Below, piece after piece: positions 36,019-47,557 of a stretch of 64,000 bases of DNA (its first letter is position 1; each line of letters starts with the position of its first letter). A program made the position numbers and the translations under genes. This DNA comes from Cycas panzhihuaensis (Eukaryota; Cycadophyta). Location: positions 113,157,741-113,221,740 of the forward strand of contig CM041465.1 in the NCBI GenBank assembly GCA_023213395.1, given 5' to 3'. The notes under the pieces were generated by a model, which was not told where the DNA came from, made no database searches, and saw nothing but the letters and a program-made list of their open reading frames with translations.

Positions 36019-36221
36019 TCTTCCCCATGAGGGTTTCCCACAAAAGTATCATAGTAGTTTACTTTATAAGAGCTCAAATGAACACCTTATAGGATAGAAT
36101 AAAATAGGATGAAATGAACTTCTACCATTAAGGGAGAGATTGAAATGGGTTAATGTCATAAGGTCATTACATTAGTTGATTATTCCTAAAAAGAGTCTTA
36201 AGTAAACTTTAAATTAGATCA
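36019..36221 (+). repeat. 203-bp segment of A, right copy flanking B2
   Basis: Second copy of 28175-28378, leading in phase into the full 3' LTR of A. Confidence 0.9.
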
Positions 36222-36438
36222 CTTAAGTGAAATACAATTTTACATGCATTATGTATAATTTCATTTCACCTGACTCTAATGCTCCCTCTCTAAATATAAA
36301 AGTAAAAGCTCAATGGATGAGGCTCATTCTTATCTCCCCATTTTGTGAGAGCTACTCTCTTTCTCTCAAGTCTCTCTTGCTCCCTTATTTGCCTTTGTGT
36401 TTAGTGCATGGAGATGAAGGATAAATCCACTCCTTTCA
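36141..36438 (+). repeat. Element A 3' LTR, complete
   Basis: 298 bp, TGAAATGGG ... CCTTTCA, followed by TSD CTAAT at 36439-36443. The open frame at 36227-36424 is LTR sequence, not a gene. Confidence 0.9.
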
Positions 36439-36443
36439 CTAAT

Positions 36444-37871
36444 TTCCTTTCAAACATAAATTATATTATAATAAGACTATCTAATATTAATGTAGTCATC
36501 TACATATAAATTCATGACACCTATCAATTTGAGGCCTTGTATGGGATTATGGCAGTTAATAAAATAATATCTATCTCAGATTATCCCCTCTAAAATCTAA
36601 CTTTTAAGACACATAATACAAAAGAAAACTAAATGTCAATAACCTTTTTATATCTTGGTTATGTATTATATAACCTTTATAAAATCCTAAGATGTAACTT
36701 TCTTCATAGAAAATTAGATTGCATAGACTCTATATAGAACATACTCTACTTGAGTGTATCTTTATTAGCAACTAATGTAGCTTCCCTATCTTGTTCTTCT
36801 AATCTATATATATCTCTTCTTGTAGCTCTATAACTTTAACTCTTTATATTTCTTATTATCCTAAGCACCTAATTACTTCTCTTAGTATATCTCTAACTAT
36901 AATTATAAATGTCCTTCCTTCTCCTTTCCTAATCCTTTTAACACTCTATCTCTTTGGATTTTAAGACTTTTCACATTTATTCCACCTATTACAACCTTCA
37001 TAAATCACTAATCCTCATGTAGAAATATCAATGTGGGATGCATCTAAATGGCTAATACATCATTACAATAGATCATATTATGAATTATTCCAATTATTAA
37101 TGTTTATCTTGTCACTCTATATGAGTGAAGCACCGTATCACAAAATCCATTTAGTGCTACAATATGCCAAGTGATCCCATGGCCTATGATCCCCTTGTAT
37201 CTTACTCCCTTATGAATATATATTTTGTAGATATCAACCTTCTCTATACCTTCCTCTAATAAGCCAACTTTTTGTAGAGTGTTACCTCATGAACCTTTAC
37301 CATGTGGCTTCATCATGAAACCTTCCTTTATCAACTTCTTAGCTGGTAATGTTAACTATCACAAATTTCACCTACATCTCCTACCACAATAAAGTACCAA
37401 ACTACATACTTGAATATAGTGAAAACAACCACCTGTAAATCTCATTTAATATTATGAATTCATAAGAACCCACCTATAAATCAAAATTTCCTAGTTAATT
37501 ATCCCCTTATTCCTCTTTCATTCAGATCATGTGCTCCTCTATATCATATTATCCCATTTGAGTAATCTAGCTTTCTCTTATATTAATGAGAAGGCATAAC
37601 ACATATTTATAAGATCATAATATTAGAGTACATTCATGTAGAGTTATAAAGGCTTATGTCTAGGAGAAAAATCCTATAAAACTAATCCTAAAAGTGATGT
37701 ATCCTTTCACCTAATGGAGCATGGAATGAAATTCCGTATTATAAGGATGTTCTACACTAATAAATAGAAATAAATATATAATAAAATAAAATATATTTAA
37801 TAAATAGAAATATATTCAATAATTCTAAACTACATAATTCAATAAACTATTATTGGAGTCAAGTTGTTTTA
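36444..37871 (-). repeat. Element C 3' LTR, part 2
   Basis: Aligns with about 59540-60933 of the right LTR: AATTATATTATAATAAG near its left edge, ACTTGGTTATGT..., ACACATGCCAAATGATTC-type stretches and AATAGAAATAAATATA near the right. It ends at 37871, beside a pyrimidine run that is the minus-strand PPT. Confidence 0.82.
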
Positions 37872-37883
37872 CCCCTTTCCCTT
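37872..37883 (-). other. Element C polypurine tract
   Basis: The minus strand reads AAGGGAAAGGGG directly before the LTR start. Duplicated at 42395-42406. Confidence 0.8.
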
Positions 37884-38198
37884 AATAGAAGCATCATCCT
37901 TAATGTAATCTTTTCTTTTAAATAGATAAAGCTGTTGTTGCATCTCTTATTAAAGCTCTAATATGGCTTCCATAGGGGTTGAATGCTTCTAAAGTGCTTT
38001 GAATTATTTGATAAAATGGTTTCTTAAGATTTTCTCTAATACTCTAGAATTTACAATGGCTCATCTTCAAACTCTAAACATAGTCTTATCTCAAGGTCAA
38101 TCCAATCAAGGATATATTTGGAGTTAGATAGATACTTTTATAGTATAGAAATGTGAAATGTATCATGAATTTTTAATTTTAGAGGTAGAACAAGCCTA
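37884..38198 (-). pseudogene. Element C integrase C-terminal end
   Basis: The minus strand reads NRLVLPLKLKIHDTFHIS, the conserved gypsy LP-x-KIHPVFHVS box, then KYLSNSKYILDWIDLEIR (as read across a stop) and LEFEDEPL-stop-ILEY. This is the end of gypsy pol before the PPT. Its upstream part is at 55080-54951 on the other side of E. The frame continues across the joined target site. A weak chromodomain-like tail may follow, but it is too degraded to call. Confidence 0.8.
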
Positions 38199-38203
38199 TT
38201 GGT
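38199..38203. repeat. Target-site duplication of E (left), TTGGT
   Basis: Pairs with TTGGG at 54946-54950, one mismatch. Confidence 0.8.
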
Positions 38204-38571
38204 TGTTGGAGTTATGATAATCACCCAACTCCTACCTTTTACCCAAGAGTGCACACCCTACCCCCACTAATTTACACATGTGGGTGCTCACATCTGAAGG
38301 TAAGTATAAGTTAAGGTTAAGTTGATTTGAGTTAAGTTATATAATATTTTATTATTATTTGAATTCTAGGGGTTGAGGAGTTCCCTCTTCTCCCAAATTA
38401 TATATTTGGAGTAGTGTGCAACCCTAGTGTCTTTGGACACTACCTATATTTAGAGATTTGTTATGTACTCACTCATTATGGATGAAATACAAAAGATTTA
38501 TGTGTTTATGCAATAATGTATTGATTATGTGATTATGCCCTGCCCTGTCTCCATCATTCTATGGTCTTTCA
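38204..38571 (+). repeat. Element E 5' LTR
   Basis: TGTTGGAGTTATGA ... GTCTTTCA. Matches 42727-43094 (duplicated copy) and 54576-54945 (3' LTR). Confidence 0.9.
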
Positions 38572-38573
38572 TT

Positions 38574-38584
38574 TGGTATCAGAG
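38574..38584 (+). other. Element E primer binding site
   Basis: TGGTATCAGAG, initiator-Met type, two bases after the LTR. The duplicated copy at 43097 reads TGGTATCAAAG. Confidence 0.88.
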
Positions 38585-38742
38585 TAAGAAGATGCACTAG
38601 AATTTGAAGTAGATCTACTCACGTTAAGCTAAATATTGGTTATATTTATCTTCTATAAAGCTTTTTAGTAGTTTCTTGTATTATTTTTATTGAAGATCTG
38701 ATTATTCTTAATTTATACTTGTGAAATAACAAATATTTTTCT

Positions 38743-39372
38743 AGATCTGTGTAGGAGCATAGCTATAATCAGCAAATATTCAAAGATTTTATCACTCCAC
38801 AAAGTTTTTATTAACAAGTTATATATATTTTTGTTAAATGCGTGGTCATTTCTTACATATTTTATCTATTTATTCAATACCTTTTTAAGATCTGTGCAGG
38901 AGCATAGTTGTAATCAGTAGGTATTTTCATCACTCTACAGAGTTCTTAGTAACAAGTTTTACATATTTTTTATCAAATACTTATCCATTTCTGGCATATT
39001 TTATTTATTTATTCAATATTTTTTTCAGATCTATATAGGATTACAGCTACAATCAGTAAATATTCAAAGTTTCATCACTCTACAAAGTTTTATCAATAAG
39101 ATCTACATATTTTGTCAAATACTTGGCTATTTCTAGTTTATTTTGTCTATATATTCAATATTTTTTCTAGATCTATGTAATATTGTCTCTAGATCTACAT
39201 ATTCTATCAAATATTTGACCATTTTTTGTGTATTTTATCTATATATTCAATATTTTCTCCAGATCTATGTAATATTATCTCCAAATCTACATATTTTGTT
39301 AAATATTTGATCATTTTTAGTATATTTAGTCCATTTATTCAATATTTTTTCTTAGATATGTGCAATATTAGG
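38743..39372 (+). repeat. Tandem repeat array in E leader, unit 1
   Basis: Repeats anchored on AGATCT start at 38743, 38888, 39027, 39169, 39259 and a mutated copy at 39354. Spacing is 145, 139 and 142 bp, then 90 and 95 bp. Each carries a TATTTTATCTATTTATTCAA-like segment. It recurs in unit 2 at 43267-43885. Small frames in it (39226-39420, 43377-43562) are repeat-derived. Confidence 0.88.
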
Positions 39373-39739
39373 TGTGTATTTAGCCTAAGAAGCTTCCTGG
39401 AGAAGTTATACTATAGCTGATCTATCTACTGGAGAAATCTATTTGAAGTTTTGATTATTGTGAATGAAGATCTTGTCCTCTGAAGTCCATCTTCTACAAA
39501 CCTATCACAGTGACTTTATCAGGTTCTTCATCTTTTTCAAATACAAATATATATATACTTGTTATTTATTTGATATATTTTCATGAATATATTTTCAAAA
39601 AATCTAGTTTATTTGAAGTATTCATGTAATCTGAATGAACGTAGATCCTTGTTGAAAGACCTATACTCATATAGATCTGGGTTGAAGTACAACTCCTTTA
39701 CCACTATCCATTAGCATTTACTATCTACTTTTTCATTAG

Positions 39740-39862
39740 TTATGCATCGCCATTACTATCCCTAATTATTTTGCGAAGCTCCTTATCATCCTTGCATGCC
39801 TCTTCAAGGACCTTTTCCCATTCTGCGTAGACATTTATCTTTTCATACTCTCGTCTCCTCAT
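39740..39862 (-). pseudogene. Antisense coding-like fragment in E leader
   Basis: The minus strand has a 40-codon frame: MRRREYEKINVYAEWEKV, then LEEACKDDKELRKIIRDSN and a stop. Its charged, balanced composition is unlike the surrounding T-rich DNA. Upstream on the same strand is TGTACAAG, which could be a splice acceptor. About 270 bp further upstream there is an ATG context in a pyrimidine-rich 5'-UTR-like stretch with a TATATAAAG motif. I do not recognise the protein. It may be a captured host gene piece. A copy with changes lies in unit 2 near 44260-44385. Confidence 0.45.
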
Positions 39863-40328
39863 TCCTTGTACAAATTGTAATGGAAGGGCAAAACACATAT
39901 ATTAGGGCCGCTTGGAGCAACTGGTCCAAGGAATGTTAGTCTTCCCAATATTTCGCTGGATATCTTTATCATCCACTATTAATTTCTTCTTTTGTTGTAA
40001 GTTCTACTCACAGTCGATCACCTGATTAGCGCTTGGAAATCCATAAGCCTAGAACAAAGCATACTATCTCTTTTTTTTTTTGTAGATATTGATCTTCCTT
40101 TCAAACATTTTGGTAGTTCAGAAAAGGAATGAATACAGAGAGGGAGGAGTTTGATCCGTGATATTAATGGCTTCTTAGGGTGTGTAGCTGAGTTCTGAGG
40201 CTTGTTAGGTTCTCTTTATATATTTCTCAATAGTGGATGGTTAGTGCCCAGTGAATGCCTCAGCAGTGGCTACATCTACTCAAAAGCCTCTCTGCCCTAT
40301 CCATTGTATTCAAATGCTAGTACATGAA

Positions 40329-40496
40329 TCAAATCTTCACGTTCCAATCATTCTCAGCCACTCTCCTTATTATTTCACCCTTGTTTTTTTCCATCTCTCT
40401 TAGAGTTTGTGTCAACATTTGCATCTCTTGAATGACCTTACGAAGTTCTAATAGAACAATCTATTCTAGAATTCTCTAGGACTGTATCTCCTCCAT
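40329..40496 (-). pseudogene. Antisense coiled-coil-like fragment in E leader
   Basis: The minus-strand frame begins MEEIQS and reads, after two TAG codons, LLELRKVIQEMQMLTQTLRE, MEKNKGEIIRRVAEND. The heptad-like charged pattern suggests a coiled coil, as in some gypsy gag N-termini, but no family can be named. It is copied in unit 2 near 44855-45020. Confidence 0.4.
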
Positions 40497-40559
40497 CGAT
40501 TGTCATCGTCATTTTGCCTCTGTACAATCACATGGGTTGCACAGGTGTGATGGTGTATC

Positions 40560-41742
40560 ATAACAGAAGCATAGTGAACGACATATCATGGTGGTAGCAG
40601 AGTGAGCGATAACACAGTGACGTCACAATGAGCGACGTCACAACAACGTGGCAACAATGGTTTTTTTAAATAGTTTTTATTTTTTTTATATTCTTTATAA
40701 AGTTTTTTTTATATTCTTTATAAAGTTTAAAAGAATTAAATTATATTATATCAATTTTGAATTCCATTTTTTAAAGTCCTAAGACCCCTTGATACTTATC
40801 CCATGGTCACATCCCTTCCATATGATCGTTAGCTCATTTCCAAAAAGGGGTTTCTTAAACTTTATAAGTTTTTTTCTTTTTATATTTTTTAATTTTTCAT
40901 TAAAACATAGGGTACTCGAATAATTTTTGCCATATCTCTTGACTGGAGTATCAATTTCTATGAAACCTATTCAGTTGAGTCCAAAATTTTTTTAGGTATA
41001 ATTTTGACTGGTCATTTGCCATATTTGGAGCTGATTTGACCTATTTTTAATCAGTTTAAAGTCAATCATTTATTTTTCAAAGTTTTTTTACAATTTTCAC
41101 AAAATCCTTTTTTTTTTAATCAAATTATATTTTATCATCAAAATATTATTTTTCACCCAGATCTACTCTATAGTAATCCATTTTTAGTAAAATTCATCAC
41201 TATTTACTCGTTTTATTTTTTAGCATTTGATTTAATCATTATTTTAATCGGTGAAAGTGACACTTTAATGTTTTTTGCCATATTTACATAAAAAGTACTA
41301 CTTACATTTTCAACTATATCTCCTCAACCAAAAATCAGATTTCTGAACAGTAAGATTTGTTGGAATTCTAGTTTAGAGCACTACTACTTGAAGGTATTTT
41401 TTTGCTGGATTTGACTCAATATCTTATAGGTTTGAGTAGGTCAAAGTTGACCTTGTTTTTGCTTCCTATTTTCTTAACCTTAGAAAATACTTTTTATAGT
41501 TTCTTTAATATCTTGAGATTCATAGCTCAGAATTGAGTACCCTCTGATTTTGGTGCAAGATTTTTTAGAGATCTATAGTTTTAAGTTGGCTTTATTTCAT
41601 TTTGAGTCTATTTTGTAGGTGCTCTAATCCCTCAAAGTTGAGGTACATAACAATTTTTAATTTACCATTATTGCACATTTTTTTATACATTATTTCTTAA
41701 GTTTCTTAACTGAAAAGTATATTACGTAGCTCTCTACACTAT
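40560..41742 (+). other. T-rich E leader, nothing recognised
   Basis: Noncoding. It includes a short duplicated unit TTTTTATATTCTTTATAAAG near 40680-40730. No gene, RNA or domain seen. Copied in unit 2. Confidence 0.55.
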
Positions 41743-44700
41743 ATATTTTATAGATATCAACCTTCTCTATACCTTCCTCTAATAAGCCAACTTTTTATAG
41801 AGTGTTACCTCATGAACCTTTACCATGTGGCTTACTCATGAAACCTTCCTTTATCAACTTCTTAGCTGGTAATGTTAACTATCACAAATTTCACCTACAT
41901 CTCCTACCATAATAAAGCACCAAACTACATACTTAAATATAGTGAAAACAACCACCTGTAAATCTCATTTAATATTGTGAATTCATAAGAACCCACTTAT
42001 AAATCAAAATTTCCTAGTTAATTATCCCCTTATTCCTCTTTCATTCAGATCATGTGCTCCTCTATATCATATTATCCCATTTGAGTAATCTAGCTTTCTC
42101 TTATATTAATGAGAAGGCATAACACATATTTATAAGATCATAATATTAGAGTACATTCATGTAGAGTTATAAAGGCTTATGTCTAGGAGAAAAATCCTAG
42201 AAAACTAATACTGAAAGTGATGTATCCTTTCACCTAATGGAGCATGGAATGAAATTCCATATTATAAGGATGTTCTACACTAATAAATATAAATAAATAT
42301 ATAATAAAATAAAATATGTTTAATAAATAGAAATATATTCAACAATTCTAAATTACATAATTCAATAAACTATTATTGGAGTCAAGTTGTTTTACCCCTT
42401 TCCCTTAATAGAAGCATCATCCTTAATGTAATCTTTTCTTTTAAATAGATAAAGTTGTTGTTACATCTCTTATTAAAGCTCTAATATGGCTTCCATAGGG
42501 GTTGAATGCTTCTAAAGTGCTTTGAATTCTTTGATAAAATGGTTTCTTAAGATTTTCTCTAATACTCTAGAATTTACAATGGCTCATCTTCAAACTCTAA
42601 ACATAGTCTTATCTCAAGGTCAATCCAATCAAGGATATGTTTGGAGTTAGATAGATAGTTTTATAGTATAGAAATATGAAATGTATCATAAATTTTTAAT
42701 TTTAGAGGTAGAACAAGCCTATTGGTTGTTGGAGTTATGATAATCACCCCACTCCCACCTTTACCCAAGAGTGCACACCCTACCCCCACCAATTTACACA
42801 TGTGGGTGCTCACATGTGAAGGTAAGTATAAGGTAAGGTTAAGTTGATTTGAGTTAAGTTATGTAATATTTTATTATTATTTGAATTCTAGGGGTTGAGG
42901 AATTTCCCTCTTCTCCCAAATTATATATTTGGAGTAGTGTGCAACCCTAGTGTCTTTAAACACTACCTATATTTAGAGATTTGCTATGTACTCACTCATT
43001 ATGGATGAAATACAAAAGATTTATGTGTTTATGCAACAATGTATTGATTATGTGATTATGCCCTGCCCTGTCTCCATCATTGTATGATCCTTCATTTGGT
43101 ATCAAAGTAAGAAGATGCACTAGAATTTGAAGTAGATCTACTCACGTTAAGCCAAATATTGGTTATATTTATCTTCTATAAAGATTTTTAGTAGTTTCCT
43201 GTATTGTTTTTTATTAAAGATCTGATTATTCTTAATTTATACTTGTGAAATAATAAATATTTTTCTAGATCTGTGCAGAAGCATAGCTATAATCAATAAA
43301 TATTCAAAGATTTTATCACTCCACAAAGTTTTTATTAACAAGTTTTATATATTTTTGTTAAATATGTGGCCATTTCTTGCGTATTTTATCTATTTATTCA
43401 ATACCTTTTTCAGATCTGTGTAGGAGCATAGTTGTAATCAGCAAGTATTTTCATCACTCTACAGAGTTCTTATTAACAAGTTTTACATATTTTTTATCAA
43501 ATACTTATCCATTTTTCGCATATTTTATTTATTTATTCAATATTTTTTTCAGATCTATATAGGATTACAGCTACAATCAGTAAATATTCAAAGTTTCATC
43601 ACTCTACGAAGTTTTATCAACAAGATCTACATATTTTATCAAATACTTGGCTATTTCTAGTTTATTTTGTCTATATATTCAATATTTTTTCTAGATCTAT
43701 GTAATATTGTCTCTAGATCTACATATTCTATTAAATATTTAACCATTTTTTATGTATTTTATCTATATATTCAATATTTTCTCTAGATCTATGCAATATT
43801 ATCTCCAAATCTACATATTTTGTTAAATATTTGATCATTTTTAGTATATTTGGTCCATTTATTCAATATTTTTTCTCAAATATGTGCAACATTAGGTGTG
43901 TATTTAGCCTAACAAACTTCCTCGAGAAGTTATACTATAGCTGATCTATCTACTGGAGAAATCTATTTGAAGTTTCGATTATTGTGAATGAAGATCTTGT
44001 CCTTTGAAGTCCATCTTCTACAAACCTATCACAGTGACTTTATCAGGTTCTTCATTTTTTTCAAATACAAATATATATATACTTGTTATTTATTTGATAT
44101 ATTTTCATGAATATATTTTCAAAAAATCTAGTTTATTTGAAGTATTCATGTAATCTAAATGAACATAGATCCTTGTTGAAAGACCTATACTCATATAGAT
44201 TTCGGTTGAAGTACAACTCCTTTACCACTATCCATTAGCATTTACTATCTATTTTTTCATTAGTTATGCATCGCCATTACTATCTCTAATTATTTTGCGA
44301 AGCTCCTTATCATCCTTGCATGCCTCTTCAAGGACCTTTTCCCATTCTAGGTAGACATTTATCTTTTCATACTCTCGTCTCCTCATTCCTTATACAAATA
44401 GTTTTGGAAGGGCAAAACATATATATTAGGGCCGCTTGGAGCAACTGGTCCAAGGAATGTTAGTCTTTCCAATATTTCGCTGGGCATCTTTATCATCCAC
44501 TGTTAATTTCTTCTTTTGTTACAAGTTCTGCTCACGGTCGATCACCTGATTAGTGCTTGGAAATCCATAAGCCTAGAACAAAGCATACTATCTCTTATTT
44601 TTTTTGTAGATACTAATCTTCCTTTCAAACATTTTGGTAGTTCAGAAAAGGAATGAATACAGAGAGGGAGGAGTTTGATCCGTGATATTAATGGCTTCTT

Positions 44701-46267
44701 AGGGTGTGCAACTGAGTTCTGAGGCTTGTTAGGTTCTCTTTATATGTTTCTCAGTAGTGGTTGGTTAGCGCCCAGTGAATGCCTCGGCAGTGGCTACATC
44801 TACTCAAAAGCCTCTCTGCCCTATCCATTGTATTCAAATGCTAGTACATGAATCAAATCTTTACGTTCCAATCATTCTCAACCACTCTCCTTATTATTTC
44901 ACCCTTGGTTTTTCCCATCTCTCTTAGAGTTTATATCAACATTTGCATCTCTTGAATGACCTTACGAAGTTCTAATAGAATAGTCTATTCTAGAATTCTC
45001 TAGGACTGTATCTCCTTCATCGATTATCGTCGTTGTTTTGCCTCTGTACAATCACATGGGCTGCATAGGTGTGATGGTGTATCATAACAGAAGCATAGAG
45101 AATGACATATAATGGTGGTAGCATAGTGAGCGATAACATAGTGATGTCACAACGAGCAACGTCATGGCAACGTGGCGACGATGGTTTTTTTAAATAGTTT
45201 TTATTTTTTTTATATTCTTTATAAAGTTTTTTTTATATTCTTTATAAAGTTTAAAAGAATTAAATTATATTATATCAATTTAAAATTCCATTTTTTAAAG
45301 CCCTAAGGCCCCTTGATACTTATCCCATGGTCACATCCCTTCCATATGACTGTTAGCTCATTTCCAAAAAGGGGTTTCTTAAACTTTACAAGTTTTTTTC
45401 TTTTTATATTTTTCAATTTTTCATTAAAACATAGGGTACCCGAATAATTTTTGCCATATCTCTTGACTAGAGTATCAATTTCTATGAAACCTATTCAGTT
45501 GAGTCCAAAATTTTTTGAGGTATAATTTTGACTGGTCATTTGCCATATTTGGAGCCGATTTGACCTATTTTCAATCAGTTTAAAGTCAATCATTTATTTT
45601 TCAAAGTTTTTTTATAATTTTCACAAAATCTTTTTTTTTTTTATCAAATTATATTTTATCACAAAAAGATTATTTTTTACCCAGATCTACTCTATAGTAA
45701 TCTATTTTTAGTAAAATTCATCACTATTTACTCGTTTTATTTTTTAGCATTTGATTTAATCATTATTTTAATCGGTGAAAGTGACACTTTAATGTTTTTT
45801 ACCATATTTACATAAAAAGTACTACTTACATTTTCAACTATATCTCCTCAACCAAAAATTAGATTTTCGAACAGTAAGATTTGTTAGAATTCTAGTTTAG
45901 AGCACTACTATTTGAAGGTATTTTTTTGCTTGATTTGATTCAATATCTTATAGGTTTGAGCAGGTCAAGGTTGACCTTGTTTTTGCTTCCTATTTTCTTA
46001 ACCTTGGCAAAACACTTTTTATAGTTTCTTTAATATCTTGAGATTCATAGCTCATAATTGAGTACCCTCTAATTTTGGTGGAAGATTTTTTAGAGATCTA
46101 TAGTTTTAAGTTGGCTTTATTTCATTTTGAGTCTATTTTGTAGGTGCTCTAATCCCTCAAAGTTGAGGTACATAACAATTTTTAATTTACCATTATTGCA
46201 CATTTTTTTATACATTATTTCTTAAGTTTCTTAACTGAAAAGTATATTACGTAGCTCTCTACACTAT
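41743..46267. repeat. 4.5-kb tandem duplication, unit 2
   Basis: Second copy of 37218-41742. It contains C LTR remnant (41743-42394), C PPT (42395-42406), C integrase tail (42407-42721), an extra E 5' LTR (42727-43094), PBS (43097), the AGATCT array (43267-43885) and the antisense fragments. In the E LTR, units 1 and 2 resemble each other more than either resembles the 3' LTR at 54576, so the duplication came after E's insertion. Confidence 0.92.
42727..43094 (+). repeat. Extra copy of E 5' LTR
   Basis: 368 bp, created by the tandem duplication rather than by transposition. Confidence 0.9.
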
Positions 46268-47023
46268 ATTTTATTATTTTACATTGTTCTATAAAGTTTT
46301 TACTAGCATTTTCATAATATTTTGAGCCCTAGGCTCCCGTTAAGCCTCAAAAGAGGACTGCATCCTTGGTTCATTAAAATATTGACTTGTAGGAATCCAT
46401 TTTTAAAACGGCTAGTTCCGTTGACTAGATATTTTATTGATATTCAAATTGGTTTAATTTCACTTTATTTTGACATTATTTAGTATAGCTTTAAAGCTAC
46501 TCAACTTGAGCATTTAAAATGTCCCACCAGGCTTGTCTTCTAAACCTTTTTTTAAGGAGTTCTTTATTTTATTTCTTATTGATCACTCATAATACATGCT
46601 TAAGGCTTTCATTTGACTTTCATATAAGCTTCTTCTAAGTTATTTTGTAGTAGAAATTGATCATAAAATAAGTGATAAGCCAAGTAGTTCTATAACTTAA
46701 AGGGGTATAATTCATTTTTTTTTAAAGGTTTCTTCTTCATATTCTTTATCTTTCATAGTGAAAATATACATATATATTTCAATTTTTTCAATATTATATA
46801 TCTTTTTCAAAGTAAAAATATTTCATGCATTATAAAAAAAAAGTCATATTCTTGTTCAAATTTGTGGTTATTGACTTGAAAAGTCTATAGCTTAAGGACT
46901 CTTTATTTTACATCATCAAAGGTCTTATTTCAAATTTGCATAATTAAAATATCTTAGTTAGATGTAAAATTTGCTCTTATATTCATCATATTTTAAAGTT
47001 TATTCTAAAATCATACACATATT
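46268..47023 (+). other. E leader continuing, AT-rich
   Basis: No coding signal or named repeat. Leads to the LINE insertion. Confidence 0.5.
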
Positions 47024-47039
47024 GAAAGCATTTTTTATT
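47024..47039. repeat. Target-site duplication of LINE (left), 16 bp
   Basis: GAAAGCATTTTTTATT, repeated exactly at 47542-47557. Confidence 0.93.
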
Positions 47040-47541
47040 TTTTTTTGGTAAGATAAAATGAATTTATAGTGGGTTTGAAGAGGATCCCACAACTTATTAC
47101 ATCAGGGAATATTATGCTAACCAAGAAATATATGACCGTGACATCCCCACGGTCTAGGCCAGAAAGCTAAATGCCAGGACAAGCCCCACGGCTAGCTGTT
47201 ACAGATCATATCCTTTTCTACCAGAACCATAAGATCCCTAGGAAAATGACTTCTCCACTCTTGGCCTTTCCGGTGCCTTGCTCCCCAGTTTGCCAAAAAG
47301 TCAGCTGGCTTATTACCATCCCTCAAAGTATGCCTAATACAGACTTTAGCCAGTCCCTTAATGATCTCTTTGGCATCGTTAAAAAGGGTCTGGAATCTCC
47401 AATCTGGAAGGGCCTCACCTTTCAGCGCCTTAAGCACCACCTCTGAGTCCCCCTCTATTACCAGAAGCTGAAAATTTCCTTCAACTGCAAATTCTAGGGC
47501 TTTAAACATAGCTTGCATTTCTGCATAGTGGTTTGTCTGGC
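47040..47541 (-). mobile_element. 5'-truncated LINE (non-LTR retrotransposon) 3' end
   Basis: A minus-strand insertion of about 500 bp with an exact 16-bp TSD. A poly-T run at its left end (a poly-A tail on the minus strand) follows TTATCTTACC, a sequence type common at plant L1 3' ends. The body encodes the end of a LINE ORF2 RNase H domain. The high GC and longer open frame, compared with the flanks, fit a later arrival. Classic target-primed insertion with 5' truncation. Confidence 0.92.
47192..47541 (-). pseudogene. LINE ORF2 RNase H domain fragment
   Basis: The frame reads AEMQAMFKALEFAVEG, VIEGDSEVVLKALKG and GNKPADFLANWGARH, the RVT_3-type RNase H found at the C-terminus of plant LINE ORF2. 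The Glu (AEMQA), Asp (EGDSEV) and final Asp (KPADFLA) positions are kept. The first Asp is lost with the truncation. The open frame continues upstream to 47578 only because flanking E sequence happens to be open. The stop at 47192 may be the natural ORF2 end. Confidence 0.88.
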
Positions 47542-47557
47542 GAAAGCATTTTTTATT

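Larger units (their letters stand above)
8036..36438 (+). mobile_element. Ty1/copia element A with three nested copia insertions
   Basis: LTRs begin TGAAATGGGTTA. The 5' LTR is 8036-8318 plus 13660-13674, and the complete 3' LTR is 36141-36438; both total 298 bp. TSD CTAAT is on both sides. After removing D, B1, B2 and the ~203-bp duplicated piece, A is about 7.7 kb: a ~2-kb leader, gag, protease, integrase, RT and RNase H, then PPT and LTR. The order is copia-type (integrase before RT). A and the B elements are related families: they share the gag start (MSS-x-FKQNVN in A), leader segments and overall layout. Confidence 0.88.
37218..41742. repeat. 4.5-kb tandem duplication, unit 1
   Basis: Direct repeat of 41743-46267 (offset 4523-4525 bp). 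It contains the right 650 bp of C's 3' LTR, C's PPT and integrase tail, E's left target site, 5' LTR, PBS and part of E's leader. The copies look nearly identical with scattered substitutions. Breakpoints share a TATATA/TATTTT microhomology. Confidence 0.93.

Noticed and set aside
28175-36221. The ~204-bp flanks of B2 as a normal TSD
   Set aside because: Copia integrases make about 5-bp duplications; a 204-bp one is far outside this range.
38743-39372. CRISPR-like regular repeats
   Set aside because: Repeats are adjacent, diverged and of mixed period, inside a plant retrotransposon leader. Not a CRISPR array.
47171-47446. 91-codon + strand frame
   Set aside because: Shadow of the LINE RNase H frame on the opposite strand.
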